A DNA stretch of 64,000 nt from Podospora pseudocomata (Eukaryota; Ascomycota; Sordariomycetes; Sordariales; Podosporaceae). Every line of letters begins with the position of its first letter. The first letter of the stretch is position 1. Positions 63,757-64,000 of the stretch are shown here, piece by piece. Under the pieces are notes generated by a model, which saw only the letters and a program-made list of their open reading frames with translations, ran no database searches and had not been told where the DNA came from. The DNA lies in NCBI RefSeq assembly GCF_035222375.1, contig NC_085887.1, positions 3,571,501 to 3,635,500 of the forward strand, in the 5' to 3' direction. Position numbers and translations under genes: made by a program.

Positions 63757-64000
63757 CCACAGATCGTGGCGCCTGTACATCTTCTCCCCCAGAGGCGTGA
63801 CAACTCCTTGGGCCCCCCACCGGGTGGAGTCTGGGGCATGAATACTCCGGCGAACCCGACGACATTCCCAGTATCGTCCTTCACATCGCTTGAGCTCGTG
63901 TTCCTCTTCCGAGGTGTCAATAAGTTTGGCATCGACCCCGCTGCCTTTCCACAGATCTCCAATGTTCTGCGGGACAACAGCGGCCTCAAGAGGCAGCCGA
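63757..64000 (+). CDS. probable Brd8/Bdc1-like protein, 5' part only
   Basis: Open frame running off the right edge. It opens after TAA at 63754-63756. The first in-frame ATG is 63838 (MNTPANPTTFPVSSFTSLEL); an upstream coding exon ending at a CAG acceptor (63790-63792) is also possible. Translation from 63838 continues VFLFRGVNKFGIDPAAFPQI, SNVLRDNSGLKRQ. This pattern (a Thr/Ser-Leu-Glu-hydrophobic helix, then Gly-hydrophobic-Asp-Pro and a second helix) resembles the start of the fungal Brd8/Bdc1-like subunits of the NuA4 acetyltransferase. Only about 54 residues are visible, so the call is tentative. The opposite strand is open too (63663-63989), with less protein-like composition. Confidence 0.5.

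Noticed and set aside
1-64000. Transposons, virus-derived elements, RIP-mutated blocks, CRISPR arrays, secondary-metabolite cluster
   Set aside because: No long terminal or inverted repeats, polymerase, integrase or transposase motifs, AT-rich collapse, spaced palindromic arrays or modular synthases were seen; the short tandem repeats are ordinary microsatellites.

Overview
The window is eukaryotic nuclear DNA from a filamentous ascomycete (Pezizomycotina), most likely a Sordariomycete. Reading both strands with splice sites gives 27 protein genes plus one tRNA gene in 64 kb. About 47 introns can be placed. Most are 50-130 bp and carry GTRNGT donors, CTAAC/CTGAC-like branch sites and YAG acceptors. 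Proteins match filamentous-fungal families (TubA-type alpha-tubulin, Whi2-like BTB protein, fungal GPI-anchored cupredoxin-like protein). I see no transposon, virus-derived element, CRISPR array, RIP-like AT-rich block or secondary-metabolite cluster. This is gene-dense, ordinary chromosomal arm sequence. The species cannot be named from sequence alone.

Layout. 0-18 kb: 3' end of the GPI-anchor transferase gene gpi3/PIG-A; a disordered unknown protein (-); an eight-exon Hsp70-like ATPase (-); then, all on the + strand, a 1,050-1,070-residue coiled-coil protein, a 1,278-residue orphan protein, a 462-residue orphan protein and a GNAT-type acetyltransferase. 18-28 kb: ribosomal proteins uS7 (-) and eS25 (+) transcribed apart from one 295-bp promoter, the mitochondrial ADP/ATP carrier, histone-fold protein CENP-X/MHF2, and a GPI-anchored cupredoxin-like surface protein. 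28-39 kb: a membrane-bound MAPR/cytochrome-b5-like protein, two coiled-coil unknowns, an intron-containing tRNA-Gly(CCC), and a Whi2-like double-BTB protein. 39-53 kb: alpha-tubulin, the endocytic scaffold Ede1, diphthamide factor Dph3, a small Ser/Thr-rich secreted protein, and cytosolic leucyl-tRNA synthetase. 53-64 kb: a small mitochondrial membrane protein, AP-3 sigma, frataxin, a secreted pepsin-like protease, a small coiled-coil protein, and the 5' end of a probable Brd8/Bdc1-like gene cut by the window edge.

How the genes relate. There are no operons. Neighbours share promoters (uS7/eS25, LeuRS/mitochondrial protein, AP-3 sigma/frataxin, MAPR/coiled-coil, Hsp70-like/coiled-coil) or converge tail to tail. 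Several genes serve translation (uS7, eS25, LeuRS, Dph3, tRNA-Gly), mitochondria (ADP/ATP carrier, frataxin, the small membrane protein) and membrane traffic (Ede1, AP-3 sigma), but the mixture looks like chance housekeeping neighbours rather than a functional cluster. The least explained parts are the two large orphan genes at 6-14.4 kb, the unresolved 5' end near 10.4 kb, the 133-residue mitochondrial protein, and a set of six stop-free introns whose lengths are multiples of three.
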